Shown in pieces: positions 5,018-5,721 of a DNA stretch of 5,721 nt (its first letter is position 1; each line of letters opens with the position of its first letter). The translations under genes were made by a program, and so were the position numbers. The stretch comes from Rhodoluna sp. (lineage in GTDB: Bacteria; Actinomycetota; Actinomycetes; Actinomycetales; Microbacteriaceae): positions 1 to 5,721 of the forward strand of contig JALQVK010000042.1 of the NCBI GenBank assembly GCA_023260375.1, in the 5' to 3' direction. Under the pieces are notes generated by a model, which was given only the letters and a program-made list of their open reading frames with translations, did not search any database and had not been told where the DNA came from.

Positions 5018-5721
5018 CCGGCGGCAATTTCTTTAGCGCGAGCCAGGGCAGCCTCGGTTGCTTTGGTGAAAATCTTGGCCAGCTCGGCCTTCTCCATAAC
5101 CGCAACCGCCTGCATGGTGGTTCCGTTCGGGCTGGTGACCTGCTTGCGAAGTTCGGCAGGGCTCTGGTTTGAGGCGCTGAGAAGTTCGGTAGCACCGGCA
5201 AAGGTTTCCTCAACAAGCATCGCGGCAATCTCTTCACCGAAGCCCATGTTCTGAGCGGCTTCGGTTAGCTGCTCTATTAAGTAGAAGACGTAGGCAGGAC
5301 CTGAGCCCGAGATGGTGCTGAGCGCATCGATCTGGCTCTCTGGAAGAACGACTACACGACCAACGGTTTCAAAAAGTTCAAGGGCTGTCTCAAGTTGTTC
5401 GTCGCTCACACGAGAACCGGTGGCAACGCCGGTCACTGCTCGGCCAACAATTGCAGGGGTGTTTGGCATTGAGCGAACTACTGCGACGGTTTCAGGAAGC
5501 GCTGCTTCCATCGACTCGGTGGTGATGCCAGCCGCAACCGAAATGACCAAAGCGTCGCTGTTTAGTTTGTAGGCAGCTTCCTTCAAAACTTCGACGACAT
5601 AGGCCGGCTTCACGGCGACCAAGATAACATCGGCGCCCTGCACTGCGTCCTGGTTCGCGGTTGCCTGAGACTCGAGCGAGATGGCATTCACACCAAGCTC
5701 ATCGGCCAACTTCTTGGCGCT
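5011..5721 (-). CDS. proC: Pyrroline-5-carboxylate reductase (5' end outside window)
   Basis: This enzyme carries out the last step of proline synthesis, reducing 1-pyrroline-5-carboxylate with NAD(P)H in the cytoplasm. The frame is open to the window edge, giving 236 residues that begin SAKKLADELGV; about 30-35 residues are missing, including the N-terminal GxGxxG dinucleotide motif. Visible family marks are GADVILVAVKP (end of the Rossmann domain), VRSMPNTPAIVG, the dimerisation-domain segment STISGSGPAYVFYLIEQL, and the signature region VTSPNGTTMQAV. The gene is convergent with arsC with no bases between the stop codons and no clear terminator. In M. tuberculosis, proC (Rv0500) is also close to the bS22 gene (Rv0500B), which argues for an old neighbourhood that the aquaporin-arsC pair has entered. 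Confidence 0.96.
   Translation of the reverse strand, partial: SAKKLADELGVNAISLESQATANQDAVQGADVILVAVKPAYVVEVLKEAAYKLNSDALVISVAAGITTESMEAALPETVAVVRSMPNTPAIVGRAVTGVATGSRVSDEQLETALELFETVGRVVVLPESQIDALSTISGSGPAYVFYLIEQLTEAAQNMGFGEEIAAMLVEETFAGATELLSASNQSPAELRKQVTSPNGTTMQAVAVMEKAELAKIFTKATEAALARAKEIAAGK

Noticed and set aside
5707..5709. TTG at 5709 as the start of proC
   Set aside because: The frame continues to the window edge with family-like sequence (SAKK before LADELGV), and the N-terminal nucleotide-binding motif is still missing, so this TTG is an internal leucine codon.

Overview
The window looks like chromosomal DNA from a small-genome, medium-GC actinobacterium, plausibly of the Microbacteriaceae (freshwater Luna-type lineages such as Rhodoluna or Aquiluna would fit; this is inference). 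The indications are an archaeal-type aspartyl-tRNA synthetase of the kind common in Actinobacteria, a 32-residue AURKAIP1/COX24-type ribosomal protein (bS22), a glutaredoxin-like gene next to an HAD-IB phosphatase, an actinobacterial-type ArsC, very tight gene packing, GTG starts and several likely leaderless starts. No mobile element, CRISPR array, tRNA or rRNA was seen. No stretch over 300 bases lacks a gene.

Layout. 1-999 (+): 3' part of aspS. 988-2661 (-): exported CotH-like kinase-fold protein with two C-terminal Ig-like modules; its end overlaps the end of aspS by 12 bases. 2658-2912 (-): glutaredoxin-like protein, coupled to the cotH-like gene by a 4-base overlap. A 29-base gap carrying promoter-like elements in both directions leads to 2942-3661 (+), an HAD-IB phosphatase. 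A bidirectional terminator (3662-3694) separates it from the convergent bS22 gene at 3703-3801 (-). A second divergent promoter region (3802-3900) leads to 3901-4539 (+), an aquaporin-family channel. A terminator (4557-4587) follows, then 4603-5010 (+), an arsenate reductase. 5011-5721 (-) is proC, whose 5' end lies outside the window; its stop codon directly abuts that of arsC.

The most interesting unit is aquaporin plus arsC. The channel keeps both NPA motifs but lacks the arginine (Val instead) and the histidine (Thr instead) of the usual aromatic/arginine filter. Its only co-directional neighbour is arsenate reductase. This fits the pathway known from Sinorhizobium meliloti AqpS-ArsC: arsenate enters, is reduced to arsenite, and As(OH)3 leaves downhill through the channel without an ArsB or Acr3 pump. 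No arsR, arsB or acr3 lies in this window. The pair sits between proC and bS22, inside a neighbourhood (proC, bS22, HAD-IB phosphatase, glutaredoxin) that is recognisable in other Actinobacteria, including mycobacteria.
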